From the NCBI RefSeq assembly GCF_001625305.1, contig NW_017804265.1, positions 1,278,047 to 1,342,046 of the forward strand: a stretch of 64,000 nucleotides of DNA, given 5' to 3'. The translations under genes and the position numbers were made by a program. The first letter of the stretch is position 1; every line of letters starts with the position of its first letter. Below the pieces are notes generated by a model. The model worked only from the letters and a program-made list of their open reading frames with translations, was not told where the DNA came from and did not search any database. Origin of the DNA: Branchiostoma belcheri. Taxonomy: Eukaryota; Chordata; Leptocardii; Amphioxiformes; Branchiostomatidae. This document shows, one piece after another, positions 10,613-23,442 of the stretch.

Positions 10613-13600
10613 GTGAGTTCCAGGCTACTAAAGGCCGTACTTCATTTTCTAGATCTTTGGTTTTGAAAAATAGGTATGATACTTTTGTTTCTTACTTTTA
10701 TGCCATAACTAGATGCTTGCAAATTGCAATATTGTTGCATTTTAAATTTGCAAAGGCAAGTATAATAATTTTCATACTAGGAAATTGTAGAGTGATGCCT
10801 TTTAATCGCAACATTTTAAAAGTTAACTGCACACTTTTCTGTCTGCTTGATTATGATGTTCGAGGTTTCGAAACTACTGTACATTTCGTCAGTATGATTT
10901 TAGGTACGAGCGAAAATGCTTTCTTCCTATTTCATCACTTCACAATGCTGCAATAGTGTTAAATTTGCTTCAAACGTGAGGATTTTTGTCTCAGAGCAAG
11001 CTCGATTTTCCTAACCATACTTTCTCGGGACCACTGTTGGCAGCAAGCTAGCATTTGCGCAGCTGTAAAAGTGAAGACGATATCAGGTTTCCAATTGTTT
11101 TTTCCACAACACTATAGTACCTGCTTTCTGTATCCATATATTCACGCGCATATTGTCACAATTTCGCAACAAAACGCGTCGAAACGTTTGACTATTCGGC
11201 AGCGTACGATGAAATACAACACGCGATGAGGCAAGGTTTTATCGCATCTTGTCCTAGTCCGCCTTCTTGATTGAAGAGTCAACAAACTAGAGCTGTGTTA
11301 GGGAAGCCAAGCGACATGGTAGTTTTCACACTGCAAACACGCGGCACAGCCAAGTCTTTGTCTGGCCCCCATTGGTCACCTTTTGTTCGTGCTTTCCCGC
11401 TTCCTATGGCATGAATGGACCAGTGAAATGTTAGAACGGCAAACAGACCTCGCTACGCACCAGTTTTTAGGAGTAGAGGGCCTCTGTGTGTGGGGTAGGT
11501 GTTTTAGGTCAGTCGTTTTAGCGTCCAAAAAAGACAGAAATCTCTTGAAAATTAGACGAAACACATTGTACAATACATCTATTACATCTACAAACGAAAA
11601 GCTAGAACAAGGTCTTTCAGTTGATGATGAAATCATTTTTTCATGAAAAAGATACTGCGTATTTGTAAGGCAAGGTGTAAAGATGTAATATTTTTTTGCA
11701 CAGTGCAAGCTGCGTTTTTTTTCATCAGAAAAAAGGATGGACATGCTACCTTATGAATATTCAACCCAAGTGTTGAATAAAAGATTCACTTATGGACGAA
11801 ACACCTGCCCCCACTCTGTCATTTCAATCAGCGAAAAAAATGAGAGAAAAAAGATGATATAGAATTTAAAAACTGTCATCTTTTGGGAAAGTTAAAAAAA
11901 GTGCTTAAAGTCAAAGTGTCGTTTTTTTAGTGCCTTTACGGGCTTGATATTTGTTTTTGGAAGTAAATTGAGTCTAAAAGTCTACAATTCGCACCTAGTT
12001 GGCAACTGGTGCCCCCAATTTGCAGCCACCAGCCCCCTTTTGAAGTGGAGAAGCCCACCCTTGTGCCAACAACAAAATTAATTTAGCACCTAGGCACAAA
12101 ATGACGTATTGTGTATTATAAAACTGCCACCTCTCCAAACCCAGATCCTTACATTTCACAGCAATCGTGTATGATACAATAGGAAAAAATGATTTTACCA
12201 AAAGCGGAAAACCTGGTAGCTTTGGACTTTTGTTTTCTTTGCTGGTTGTGAATCCTACAAAAAAACCTTGCAATAACTCCTTATTAGATGCTACAGAAAT
12301 TAGCGCTTAGAAAGTAAGTCCTAGCTTTTGTGTTGAGATATTTCGGATCAGAGTACAAGAATTTAAAAGGCATACGCCAGTCACGACTATGCCTCTAGGG
12401 CAGAAAACAAGGTTTCAGACCGGATTCATCCACACGTTGTGTGGCATGTGCCAAAAACTTCAGAAAACCCCTGACAAATACAGCTGGATTTCTTTCTTCG
12501 ATCCCAGATTTTACCCCCATTTGATGTGTCAAAACCTCTTGTTTCTTCTTAGTAAGTTAGTTCTTCAAAGGCAAGAACTTCTTTCATGCACAAGTCTTTG
12601 AATTTCTTCCTGTAGGCAACGGAAACGATTTCAATACAGTATTTTGAATTGAGCGTGCAGCAAAATAAAACAGGAAGAAAAGATTGGACAATAGAAAGGG
12701 GGAAAGAAAAGACTATCAGTATCAGGACTTGAAGTGGAAGGATAGTAGAGTGACTTGCATACGTGTGGTAAATACAGACTTTTTTTTTAAATTGGGGGTT
12801 GCTTGAGCTGTAAATTATTGAGTTACCTGTATAGCAAACACACCTGTTACACCTGTCTAACACAGGTGACTGTACCTGTCTTAGTAAAGTACATGGTACT
12901 ACCATCACTAGATGAGTCATTTCCACTCCACTCTTACAGAACAAAACCAAGTCTTTTAGTCTTGTCTTAAGTCTTACTGCCTCGTGACTTATGGACAAAA
13001 CACGAAGGAGAATTTAATCCAAGGTGGGGCCAAGATGTCTTGGCAAGAAGTTCTACTAATGACTTCGCAAAACAAGTCCTCAAGCTGGATTTCTGTGGAG
13101 TAAGTCACTGTGAATTACTGAGTTAGTCATGTGCAGTGATGTGTTTATAAAACTACAGAGAAGAATGTTGACAACATTCCAGCCCAAAGTTTTTATCTCA
13201 CGAAATCGTGACTTGTAGGATCACGACAAAACGTTGTAAACTTTTTTTACAGCCTTTCAAGATATGATTTGTTTGCAAAGTTTGGGGTACCGATAACAAA
13301 ACAGTATGAAACATTGTTAACCTTCAGTACACTGAAGTAGCTCTCTGACTAGTATTTGTTATGGGGTTAGGCAGCAGGGAGAAGGTTCAACCTATAAAAT
13401 ATATGTATATGTAAGATATATTCTCGTAAAGAAGTATAAAGGAGTAGATATTGCTGTAACTTAGACAATCTAAGCCTATATTTGGGAAAGTTGAAAGGGG
13501 AAACGGTGCTACAGAGACGAGATTGTGCAATCCCTTCGTAATACGTGCCACAAATGTCAACACCTTCGCTGAAAGCAGAAAAAAGAGGCAGACAATTTGC

Positions 13601-16600
13601 TAAAAATTAGTAAAAATTGGACAATCAAAGCCTGAAAAGTTGAAAGCGGAAACGGTGTTACAGAGACGAGATTGTGCAATCCAATTGTAGTACTGTACGT
13701 GCCGTGTGACACCTTCGCTGACCCAAACACGCGCTGTGCGTATTGTTTACCTTGAGTCATGGCGCCCGTATAAAGGAGCGAAGTCTGTTAATAATAACCG
13801 ACCGCCGGAATGACTCACCTCGATCGGTTTACACCTGGAACAAATGGTGGGTTGGTCAGGTGACCGTGTTGTGTACATTGTGTGGATTTCAAATGGTTGC
13901 ATCATACAGGACTAAACACTTGCGCACAGTCACATGGGGAAATTTGGGGGAAATCTGTGTAACAACCAAAAGAAAACATCTTAGACTAGCATGAAAGTTC
14001 ATCTGTGTTGATAGTTAATCTTCAGCCTGCTAAGGTAGCCATTTGGAACAAATTTTTTTTTTATTTTATTTTATTTATTTTATGACGATTTACCACATTT
14101 GTGGAAGGATTGACATAACAGGTGACTATCACCTCTTCAAAGATGTCAACCCCGAGACCAGACTGTAAGGCTTGAACCACTTACACCGGGAAGGTCCCCT
14201 ACTCTTTTCGATAAGTGCGGTGGGTTCTTTAACGTGCGTGGGGTGTGGCTCTCCCAAACACGGGACCTCCATTTAACGTCCTATCCGAGGGACGTCCCTA
14301 ACCGAAGCTAGGTACTCATTTACACCTGAGTGAAGTGAGGAAAGTCGTGTAAAGTGCCTTTCCCAAGGGCACAAGATCGGTGACATGGGCAGGGTTCGAA
14401 CCCACGACCTCTCGGGTGTGAGCCGAACGCGCTACCGACTGCGCCACACGACCCCACAACTATTTGTATTGGTTTTATGTGGTAGGTATATTGTGATGTG
14501 GCAATGTGGATTATGACCTCATATCACATGTCAAAACTTCACCACCTCACAAACTATTCCTCTCTCATTACCTCTATGACAATTAAAAGCAAAGTAATTT
14601 GATCAAAGGGGTTCAGCTTGTCTTCAAAATCAAGCCAAATTTTGTTGTTGAAGTGATACAGAAAATTCTGACTAAACCGTCTTGACTTGTACAACAACAA
14701 CATGCCTCTATAAATGGCCTTCCGGTAGACTTAGTCACTACAATGGTAGAACATTAGTACATACAATACTGATGCCCAACCCTCAACAGTCATTCTGGTA
14801 CAGAATCATCAGTGGATGACCATTTCGTTGGCTAAAGTTGGTTGCTAGTCATATTTCTAACCATAATCAACTTTAATAGTTGTCCGTTTCCTTTAGAAAA
14901 GTCTGATATTGTCTAGAATGTACTACAGTGTAGTTACAACTTCAAGAATTAGGTATATGTATAAAGTTAGCCTTGCAAATTTCCTTGTTATTTCATCAGA
15001 ATACAGATTTCGTAGCAAGCTTATACGACAGTTACAAAATTTCAACAAGATTGCATCGTAACAAGGCAAATTGGGTTAAAGTCGCCAGGAAGGTCACATA
15101 GTCCAGTATGCAAATTAGGTGGGCGTGTAGGTGGTCTGACCACGCTGTTGCATCATTCAATATGTAAGAGGGGGGAAATTTGGTCACAGGACCCAAGTGT
15201 ACATAAACAGCATGTGATTCTGTTTTGAACTGAAGTCTGATGTAATCGTGTATTACAAAGCTTTGATAACATACTGTGTCAGTAATATTTCATCGTATCT
15301 TGGAACAACTTAAAAACATGTATTAGTATTGCATCATGTACTGTTACTGATATAGTATGTGACATGGCATTTTCAGTATCTTTACTTGAACACAAGCCAT
15401 AAGTTAAAGGTTTGAATTTTTTCTATAAAATTCTGTTGGCAAAATAAATAATTCTTACTTGGCACTTTTTGTGAAATAACTGACATAAATCTTAAGTACC
15501 CTTTCTTTTTTTCCTAAATTGTGTGATTTTTGTGTCGTAAGCACAAAACAAAACAGAACATGACAAAAAAATTATTCAATATACATGTAGAATGACTAAA
15601 ATTATAATCAATCCATATGGGTTTTAAAGTTAGTCTTGGAACTGAAAAAATATGATAACATGTTGAATTTCTTGCAGTTTCTTATGTTTCTTTGTTGTTA
15701 TTTTCCTGTGCAGGTTCTAGAGCTGAGTCGTTACCGTGAGGCCATGGCAGCTAACTTCAACGTTCTACCTCACGACAACGTCAACCAGGTCACCGAGGTC
15801 ATCCTCGGCGAGCGCAGCGCGTACGTTTTCTTCGAGCGCAGCCACGGCGACATGCACTCGTACGTACGCAACAAGCGACGGCTGAAGGAGGAGGAGGCGG
15901 TCTGGTTGTTTTTCCAGATCGTGTCGGCGGTGGCACACTGTCACGACAACGGTGTCGTCCTGCGAGACCTCAAGCTGCGAAAGTTCGTCTTCCAAGACCC
16001 TGAAAAGTAAGACCTTCTTCTAAGATTTTGTAGAGATTCTTATTGTCCTATGGCTTAGAAACTCTAGAAATCGGATGCATCTACTATAACTATAAGTTGC
16101 TTTATATTACATCATACAAATGTCCTAAGTTTTTTGACAAAGTAACATTGTGAAATAGAATTATGACGTAAACTGATCTTTCCACAAGCGTTTTCAAAAC
16201 AACGCAATTTGTGGGCAAAAATTGACAGAACCTCTTGAGTTGAGGAAGTGTCCACTACCTGCATGTTTGGTTTAGCTCAGGTAGGAAGGAAGTGGGTTTA
16301 AGGGTGAAGAGGGTTTAGGTTTCCTTGTGAGTACAAGGTGTACCTGTATCAGGGCTCAAAATACTTTTTCTGCATACCTGCGCCAGTACGGACATAAAAA
16401 ATTTTACCTGCACCCCCAGAATTTAGGAAGTATAGAGCATACTAAAAACTGTTTAGAAGCATTATACTTCGTAGGTACATGGACCAGTGTAGGTAGACTT
16501 CAATACCTTTACAGGTCCAATTTTACCTGCACTAACCTGCTTATACAGGCGGTATTGTATTTCCAGTCCTGACATGTACTGTTTTAAAACAAGCTTAGCT

Positions 16601-19600
16601 GTACATACATACACTACATGCATACCTCTACATGTATCCTAGACTTTGTTAGAGAGTTGAACGACCTACAAGCTGTGAGGTATTCTCAGCACATATCTGA
16701 CAGTAAGCCCATTAGACTTAGTTATCAGCTTCTGCTGCGCAGAAGGCATGCGGAAAATTAATGGATATTGAGGGGAAACAGATTCCGCTGACAGGTCTGT
16801 CCGTGACGTCAATCTGACCATTTCAGGGCTGGAAAGATTCCACGGAAATTTGAATTCCGCTGACAAGGTCATTTGTACATGTACGAGTGCATGGTCATGT
16901 CTCTTCTGTCCTTGGTTTGACCTGTCCTTGTTTTGAAGTCCTTATAAGTTTTATGTTTAGATGAGTATGTAACACTCGTAGTGCACAAATGTTTCTTCAC
17001 AGTTACGGGAGCATGTAAGTGTCCCATTTATGCAAATTAAGATTATGCAAAATACGACAAAGTACTTAAATGTAAAAGACAGTGGGAGATTGTGGGAAAA
17101 TATGGGATAAAGCAGTAGAACATGGGAGAAACCAGGAGATTGTGGGGACACATAGCAAGTTGATAAATTACGACGCAAGTATATCTATCATTTTTCTGAG
17201 GAAATGCCGAACTTGTAGTTAAAAGGCTGTGTTTATAGCGAGTTGCCCTTTAGAACTGTTACTTCTAAGTTTACTTTAGACTAAGTCCGCCCAGACAAAA
17301 GTCCTTCATTGCTGTGAAACCTACAAAGACACAGACTCTAGTCAGCAATAAGCACTGTACTTTAGTGTTTGCATATCTTTTATTCTTGGCAAGTTCCCAG
17401 GTCTTGGTGCATTGAAGTCTCTCAGTGCTTTTGGCAGGTGGAACCAAGCCAAAAACCTGTGCACAATCATATCTAATGTCTGAAACGTAGACAAACACAT
17501 TAATATCCTTCAATCTCTCTTCCTCTATGTAGTAGCAGGAACACATAAATACGGTAGCATTTAGTCTTTGTGAAAAAGAATAGAAAAGTCAAAAGTAAGT
17601 CGCAATGTTGTAAACATAACTGAAAAGTGTGGTGTAATGTTATAAGTATGTAGCAGTGGGTCTGTGTTTATGTGTACGGATTAGAGCTCTGCCAAATTCT
17701 GTGTCGTTTTCTTCCAAAGGGTCGGTTTTCCCCTGCAGAGGGAACATGTATCCGGTCTTGGGTACTTTCCAAGTTCCAGCGGAAATATTTGCACTGTCTG
17801 GGCTCCCAGACTTTTTGGCACTTCTCCCATTTTTGTTGCGCAAGTTTTTTTTATGCCTTTAGGCTTGGAGACAATGTTTACCAAAAAGGTGTGTACAAGA
17901 TGGCCACTTTGTTGTTATTTATCAAAGGAATTTAGCTTCAATTCCACAGAATTTTAAAGTGTTAAAATGTCTAAATCCATGGTAGAGTACTCTACTGAAA
18001 TTTTAAAAAGTGTTGAAATGTTTTTATGTGAAAAGCTGGAATTTTTTCCCACAAAAAAATGTCCTTTCACACAATTTTAATTAAAACTGTTGAAATTTTT
18101 TAACCCACTATTCACGTATATTGATGTTTTCAAATAAAATTTGGAAATTTTTCTACCACAATTGTGACAGATATCTGCCACTGTTCTATTTCCCTCCATG
18201 AAAATTTCCATAACTCATTCCATACACAAATAGAAATATTTCCCATACATAATTTATCAACACAGTGACGCAGACACGCACGGAAGGTGAAGAAATACCG
18301 TTCCTCGCAAGTTCCTCGCAATTTCCAACTGACAGACGACCTTGGTACATTCCGACCTTGTAACCATCTGCGGAAATTCAGTCTGTTGGCAATTAACTTG
18401 GAATTCACCTTATGAGGGCATCATGACTTCTAAATTTATTCTTCACTTTTTGATTAATAACTGTTACCTATTCAAGTGTGTTATTGTGTGGTGCAGAAAA
18501 ATGATACAGAAAGAATTATTTGGCACTAAATAATTAGATTATAACATCTTTTCATCAATCATAAGTATTCCTCCCAATTTCGAGGTTATAGCTTTATTCC
18601 ATAGTCAAATTTGAATTTTTTTTAAAACAGATCTATGAAGGGTTTTCCCCTAAAAAGAAACACCCCTACACTGGTTGAAATAGGGGCTAAATCACAGCAT
18701 AGGGGGTCCAAATCACAGCGTAGGGGGCCCAAATCACACTCAGCCTAGTGAGAACACTGGTTACGTTTTCCAGTATCTTCCTGTCACTCCCCAGTGGTTG
18801 TCATTGATAAATGACGGCCTCTCTTGTTGAAGTGCCAGCGCTCGCAAAATGATGCAACTGTCGCACTCGTGTAATCACATGACTCTTCAAATCGAGGCCA
18901 AAGTAGAAAACAGAAGGCTTTTCCGATACTGGCGAATAGGCGGTGCCCCCAAAAAACGTAGGGGTGACAGATAGAAATGGACATAAACTTACAAATACTT
19001 TATAGTAACAAATGTAGGAAGTATAGGGGACCAAAATTGTGTGCATAGTCCACTGGTCAATGACCTGCCTCTAGTTAATCCAGTGGTCAGTGACCTGGCC
19101 TCTACATGTATCTAGTCCATGTGGTCAGTGAGTGTCCCTGCTTCTGGACCAAGTGGTCGGGGGTTCAAATCCTGATTGTTACACATTGTCGTCATCATTT
19201 CATACTTAAAGCCCCAAAACAAGCTACATAAGAAGTACCTTTACTTTTTGGATACGGTACCACCAATAAATAGCTAGAACCAGCAAAACAAAACAAGCAA
19301 CCATTTTGCATGAGTGACGTGGCATTTTTGCCTCACACTCACAGATATCCGTATGCTTGAAATTGTTTCAACCTGTTACATTAAAACAATGACCAGAAAA
19401 TTGAGTAGAAAATCCAGTTTTGTTGCCCTGAAATTGCATCGAAATCTTGGATGAACAATTACAGTTTCCTCAGTATCTAGAACCGAATTCTTTCCCGCCA
19501 GCAGAAATGTCGTGCTAGCTACACGCCCCCCTTTACCTCACACACCATTACCTCTATTGTCAGCCGTCCTTGTGTGTGCCAACACGCAGGCTAGAGCGGA

Positions 19601-22600
19601 TGGAACTGACAAAATGACTAGCGACAATTACAGTCAGTCAGAAACCCCCAGGCTAGGATGTACTGCGCCTCCATGATACCCTAATTTTTCACATTTTTTT
19701 GTTGGATTTTTGGTCAGCGTCGCATCAGAATTTTGCCTGTTGCAGACAATATCTTTTCCCACACAACCTTTGGAAACTATAGATATATGGGATGTTAACC
19801 TTATTTGCGAATACAACCTTTTGTGAGACAAGCAGCCAAAGTACATATTACGGGTGCAGTACGTTCTGCTGACAAGTGACATTTTCAGGCTAGGTATAAT
19901 TCAAAGAAAATACCCTTTTCAGGAGTCAAAGTACTAATCTATATTTGCTCCTCACAAAATACTAGGTTGCCAAGTTTCAAGTAGTTTAGCTAAATGTTTT
20001 TTCTTTTTAATACAGACTCAAAATTTTATCGTCAATTTGTAGGTGAGTAGTTCTATCCAGGAAATTCCCTTTTTCATGGCTCAAAATACTTATAGATGTC
20101 ATCTTATTTGGTTCTATACTTGCTCTTCACAAAATACTATAGGTTGCCAAATTACAAGTAGCTTAGTTTTGTATTTTCTTTTTGATATTAACAAAATTTT
20201 ATCGCCAATTGGTAGGTGATTTTTAGGGTACCACCCAGAAAATAAATGACTTGGGGCTTGTTTCTGCAGTTTTAAATGCCCAAAGTCTGAAATGCTCTAT
20301 CAAATGTGCTAATATTTCTAGTTTTGCTGCCCTGAAATCGCATTGGACTCAAATTTTATCTCCAATTTGTAGGTGAGTAGTTGTAGCCTGGAAAATCCCC
20401 TCTAAACCCCAGATATTCCCCCATATTTGGCATTTACCCAAGTATTTGGGACACTTTCTCTCTGAAACCTTGAACCAGTGGAGTCTGTATCTGGTATACG
20501 TATCAGCCTGCTACTGGCTACATTAAACACTTTCTCGCCATTTCTGTGTGGGTGGTTTTTGAAAATCCATTTGTGTCTGATGACACAGATGGAAGTTATG
20601 CCCTGGGTGTGGGTCTAGCCAGCCTGAAATATTTTTCCGTCATCACAATTTTGTATGACATAACATCATGTCAATTGCTGAGAGCAAAACAATCCAGTGG
20701 TTGTCCAGAAATGTAACATCTATTGCTATGAAACATTGCACAATTTTGCATGTGATGGAATTTTTTTAAACGAATCCGTCAGCCTTGATAGACAAAATTG
20801 ACAAAAATCTTTGGTAAAAACATTAAAACATCCAGCAGACCAACAACCACTCTCAACCCCTTTATTTTCCTCTCAAAATGTTGGAAATTGCATCTTTAAA
20901 GGCTCAAAAATCCTAAATTTGTCCTCAGAACCCCTACTAGATTGCAAGCACAAGCTGACAGAAAAAAATTTTGAGCTGGCTAGAGCCCAGCTTGAGACAG
21001 TCCCATAAGAAAGATTTACCCTGACTAGGCCACTAACATACTTGGTTGGCGTCAGGGAAACTCTGGCCCTGGAGGTTAGACTTGAAACACGACCGGATCA
21101 AGTTTGGCGCCGAGCCAAGTGTATCACGCAGTTGGAAAAACCGTCTGACTGCCAGGCAGGCCCTCATTTGCATTGGACACGTTCCAGTTGGTCTGCCATG
21201 TACGTGGCATTTTAAACGAAGGATTTTGCCAGTTTCCATGGCATCTTTTTTTGGATGCTGTGAAATTTCCGGCGCTGAAAGAGGTGTTATGGAAAGAAAA
21301 ACTGCTTCTGTTTTTGTGATTGTTTAACTCATTTCTTTCAAACGATTCCTTGCTTGGGTTGTTCCATTTTAGATGTGGGTAGGGGTGGTGAGATGTTCCC
21401 TTTGAAATGAGAGGGATGGCATTTTAGAGGGTCAAGGTTTCAAAATTTTCTTGGAGGACCATGCCCCTGCATCTAGTATTTGGTGCATGACATGGTATTA
21501 ATAGATATTGTCAAACAAAATTGGGATTTCAGGCTGGCTAGAACACTGGAATACCAAAACACAAAATGTTTTTTTATTACTTTAAAAGGAATCGGAACAC
21601 ATTTACTGTTCAGATGACCTTGTCCTATATGTTGATGTACAATTTAGGCGGCCCTAAACTATCTTTGCCGACGTGCAAGTTTTTGCGTAGCTTGGTCCCA
21701 GTGGCACGATGCAACCTTTGACTCAGACACAGGAAGTGAACAACGCTCCAATACAAATGTTTACTCACGATATAAAGTCCACGCTGGTGACCTAACATCG
21801 TCCAATCAAACGACAGCGTTCTCTAGGTAAAAGGGGGGGTTTGCCAAAGGTGGGCCTGTGTGCGTCAGCTGATTTACCTTAAATTCATTTCATATTCGCA
21901 GCAATAAAATGGCACTGCACCGTAAAAATCAAGAATTTAAAAATATTTCTACTTCACATTCAAAACAATAGCAGTAAAGCAATGGATGACAGAAGAAACA
22001 TTTGTATATTTGCTTGTGTGATGGTTGAAAAATGCTAACTTAAGAATAAGACAAATTAAAGTTTCAAATTCTGCAGTATAGGGGCAGGAGTTTACAATAG
22101 GGTCATTGACCTGATGACATTTGCTTAGTAGGTTTGACCATATTGACCATTCCGGTACTTGATCATTGATAAGGGACCACAATTGAGGGGACAGTTTAGA
22201 TCCAGTAGCTACATGTATAGCCACAGTATAGAGACATAGAGAATTCTGTTTATAGATTTGAAGGCTTAGCAAAACGTGGAAAAGAGTTTTGTAGTATACA
22301 AGAATTTGGCTGTTGTTATATTTTGTCACAAAGGTACATGAATAGTAGAGTTTGTTAGAGTGACTCAGAATGTGTGCCTTGCTGTAACACTGTTCCAACT
22401 TCCCTCTTACATATCTGTGGATTGTCAGCAAGTTTGGTGCAGCTATTTTAGCCCGTGAACCTATGTGCCCCCTCCCCAAATGTGCCTGTGTTAGAGGCCA
22501 GGTTATATATAGGAGACATCTGGGTGACCGACATGCGCGTTTTGTCTTACTATTTACTGACTCTGACGCACATCAAAGGGAAACATACATTTTAGGGTAA

Positions 22601-23442
22601 AGAATCATGACAAACAAACACACTTAATTGCTCATTCCTTTTCCAAATGTACATCAGTAGGGGAGCACAACTGCATCCCCCTGAATTGGGTACAAGTTGT
22701 CACAGTTTTACACATCAATATTTAAAAACAGGACAGCCAAATAAAATATATGCTTAAGTCTGTGTTGTCTGTTTATGAAAATAGACCTACACCTATATAT
22801 ACTGTTCATTTGTGTTCTTTTTATTTTGTTTTCACCTGACTGATTTGTTGACAATTTGATATATCCTACAAATAGGTTTTATGTGGATTATTACATGTGT
22901 ATGTTAGTTTCTGTATTTTTGGTGCTTGTTTCTAAACCTGTCTCTTTTCCTCTTTGTTGTTTTCCTGCAGAACTCAGCTGAAGCTGGAGAGTCTAGAGGA
23001 CACGTACCTCCTGGCGGACCCTCGGGACGACCGTCTGAGCGACAAACATGGCTGCCCGGCGTACGTTAGCCCGGAGATCCTCAGCACGCAGGGCAGCTAC
23101 TCAGGAAAAGCGGCCGACGTCTGGAGCCTCGGCGTGATGCTGTACACCATGCTGGTCGGACGCTACCCGTTCCACGACACTGAGCCGCAGGCGCTGTTCA
23201 CGAAGATCCGGCGCGGGATTTTCACCGTCCCGGAGGGAATCTCGTCCAAGGCGAAGTGTCTGATTCGTAGTATGTTACGCCGCGAACCGTCGGAGAGACT
23301 GACCGCGAGAGAAGTTTTAGAGCACCCGTGGTTCAAGGCAAGCTTTCCGATCAGCGTTAGCGGGAAGGCGGAGCCGAAAGTACCCGACCAGATTGTCCCT
23401 GATTGGTGCATGGAGGAGGATGAAGCCTCCTTATTCAGCTGA
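10364..23442 (+). CDS. trib: Tribbles pseudokinase (three coding exons, 337 aa)
   Basis: Joins 10364-10612, 15714-16006 and 22971-23442. Tribbles proteins are catalytically weak or dead kinase-fold scaffolds that bring substrates such as C/EBP to the COP1 ubiquitin ligase and bind MEK1. Visible features: a Pro/Ser-rich N-terminus (residues 24-50); a degraded glycine loop; the beta-3 lysine in YVCK (K83); the family signature [11 protein letters not shown] (166-176) in place of a normal HRD loop; SLE (188-190) where DFG should be; an intact [11 protein letters not shown] and [20 protein letters not shown]; an HPWF end to the kinase lobe (299-302); and the COP1-binding motif DQIVPD (320-325). 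Length matches vertebrate TRIB1/2 (about 343-372). Only one copy is seen, consistent with the single pre-vertebrate gene. NSMCE2 follows on the same strand. Confidence 0.95.
13465..13730. repeat. tandem duplication, period about 155 bp
   Basis: Two copies share GACAATCTAAGCCT / GACAATCAAAGCCT, then AAACGGTGCTACAGAGACGA / AAACGGTGTTACAGAGACGA, GATTGTGCAATCC and ACACCTTCGCTGA. The first copy has a small extra insert. Divergence of the copies is modest. Confidence 0.75.
14049..14457 (-). mobile_element. tRNA-derived SINE, apparently full length
   Basis: Read on the minus strand, the head has A-box TGGCGCAGTCGG and B-box GGGTTCGAACCC correctly spaced, like a tRNA gene. A 300-base body follows, including CACCGATCTTGTGCCCTTGG and CACGTTAAAGAACCCACC, and then an A-rich tail (the T-rich run at 14051-14080 on the + strand). 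RNA polymerase III elements of this build are common in invertebrate deuterostomes. Fragments sharing its body lie at 1096, 28053 and 58391. No clear target duplication was found. The head is not counted as a tRNA gene because it continues into the SINE body. Confidence 0.85.
15714..16006 (+). CDS. trib: trib coding exon 2 (residues 84-181)
   Basis: Acceptor TTTTCCTGTGCAG, donor GTAAGA, phase 0 in and 2 out. Encodes [20 protein letters not shown] through the pseudo-catalytic loop [15 protein letters not shown]. The asparagine that normally follows the HRDxK loop is replaced, as in other Tribbles. The exon is notably GC-rich against the intron. Confidence 0.95.
16349..16570. mobile_element. 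short element with CAGGGCTCAAAATAC-type ends
   Basis: The left end CAGGGCTCAAAATACTTTTT and right end GTATTTCCAGTCCTG are imperfect inverted repeats about 220 bases apart. The start word resembles hAT termini. Similar left-end words occur at about 30473, 47268, 51753 and 53450. Eight-base flanks agree only partly, so the target duplication is not proven. Confidence 0.45.
18677..18740. repeat. 22-bp tandem repeat, three copies
   Basis: The unit AAATCACAGCRTAGGGGGYCC is repeated three times with one or two changes. Confidence 0.75.
19109..19182 (+). mobile_element. tRNA-like SINE head, second family
   Basis: GTGGTCAGTGAGTGTCCCTG then TTCTGGACCAAGTGGTCGG and B-box GGGTTCAAATCC. A related copy lies on the minus strand at 51168-51300. 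Words of the same A-box region are repeated just upstream (19051-19100). Confidence 0.55.
19183..19450 (+). repeat. dispersed repeat family R1, copy in trib intron 2
   Basis: Shares ordered words with 35925-36185 and 38150-38395: GTCATCATTTCATACTT, AATAAATAGCTAGAACC, CATTTTTGCC...CACA, GACCAGAAAATT and GCCCTGAAAT. A reverse copy lies at 29725-29935. No ORF or terminal repeats seen. Confidence 0.7.
19650..19885 (-). repeat. dispersed repeat family R2, copy in trib intron 2
   Basis: On the minus strand it carries GTCAGCAGAACGTACTGCAC, then GAAAAGATATTGTCTGCAAC, CAAAATTCTGATGC and GACCAAAAATCC in the same order as at 39640-39880 and 37345-37530 on the + strand. Confidence 0.7.
19915..20400. repeat. 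tandem array, period about 155 bp, two full copies and one partial
   Basis: Each copy runs from a CTCAAAATACT-like word through TTGCTCYTCACAAAATACTA, GGTTGCCAA and CAAAATTTTATCG to AATTTGTAGGTGAGTAG. The partial third copy starts near 20345. Confidence 0.65.
22971..23442 (+). CDS. trib: trib coding exon 3 (residues 181-337)
   Basis: Acceptor TTGTTTTCCTGCAG; ends at TGA. Encodes [20 protein letters not shown], the whole C-lobe including [13 protein letters not shown]-like text ([13 protein letters not shown]) and the C-terminal [18 protein letters not shown]. The DQIVPD motif is the COP1-binding element of Tribbles; the preceding HPWF region corresponds to the MEK1-contact segment. Confidence 0.95.

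Larger units (their letters stand above)
10613..15713 (+). other. trib intron 1
   Basis: Holds a tandem duplication (13465-13730) and a full-length tRNA-derived SINE (14049-14457). The remainder shows no exon; the open frames seen on either strand have no recognisable protein content. Confidence 0.8.
16007..22970 (+). other. trib intron 2
   Basis: Nearly 7 kb of repeat-rich DNA. It contains a short CAGGGCTCAAAATAC-ended element, a 22-bp tandem repeat, a second tRNA-like SINE head, dispersed families R1 and R2, a local tandem array and R3 fragments (listed separately). A 176-codon antisense open frame (22479-21949) has no recognised relative. Confidence 0.75.

Noticed and set aside
12549-12998. 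149-codon antisense frame in trib intron 1
   Set aside because: AT-rich hydrophobic translation with no family resemblance; likely chance.
14380-14457. Functional tRNA gene on the minus strand
   Set aside because: A- and B-boxes are present, but the sequence runs on into a SINE body and A-rich tail and lacks a proper acceptor stem end; the similar heads at 1096, 19109, 28053, 51168 and 58391 are also SINE pieces.
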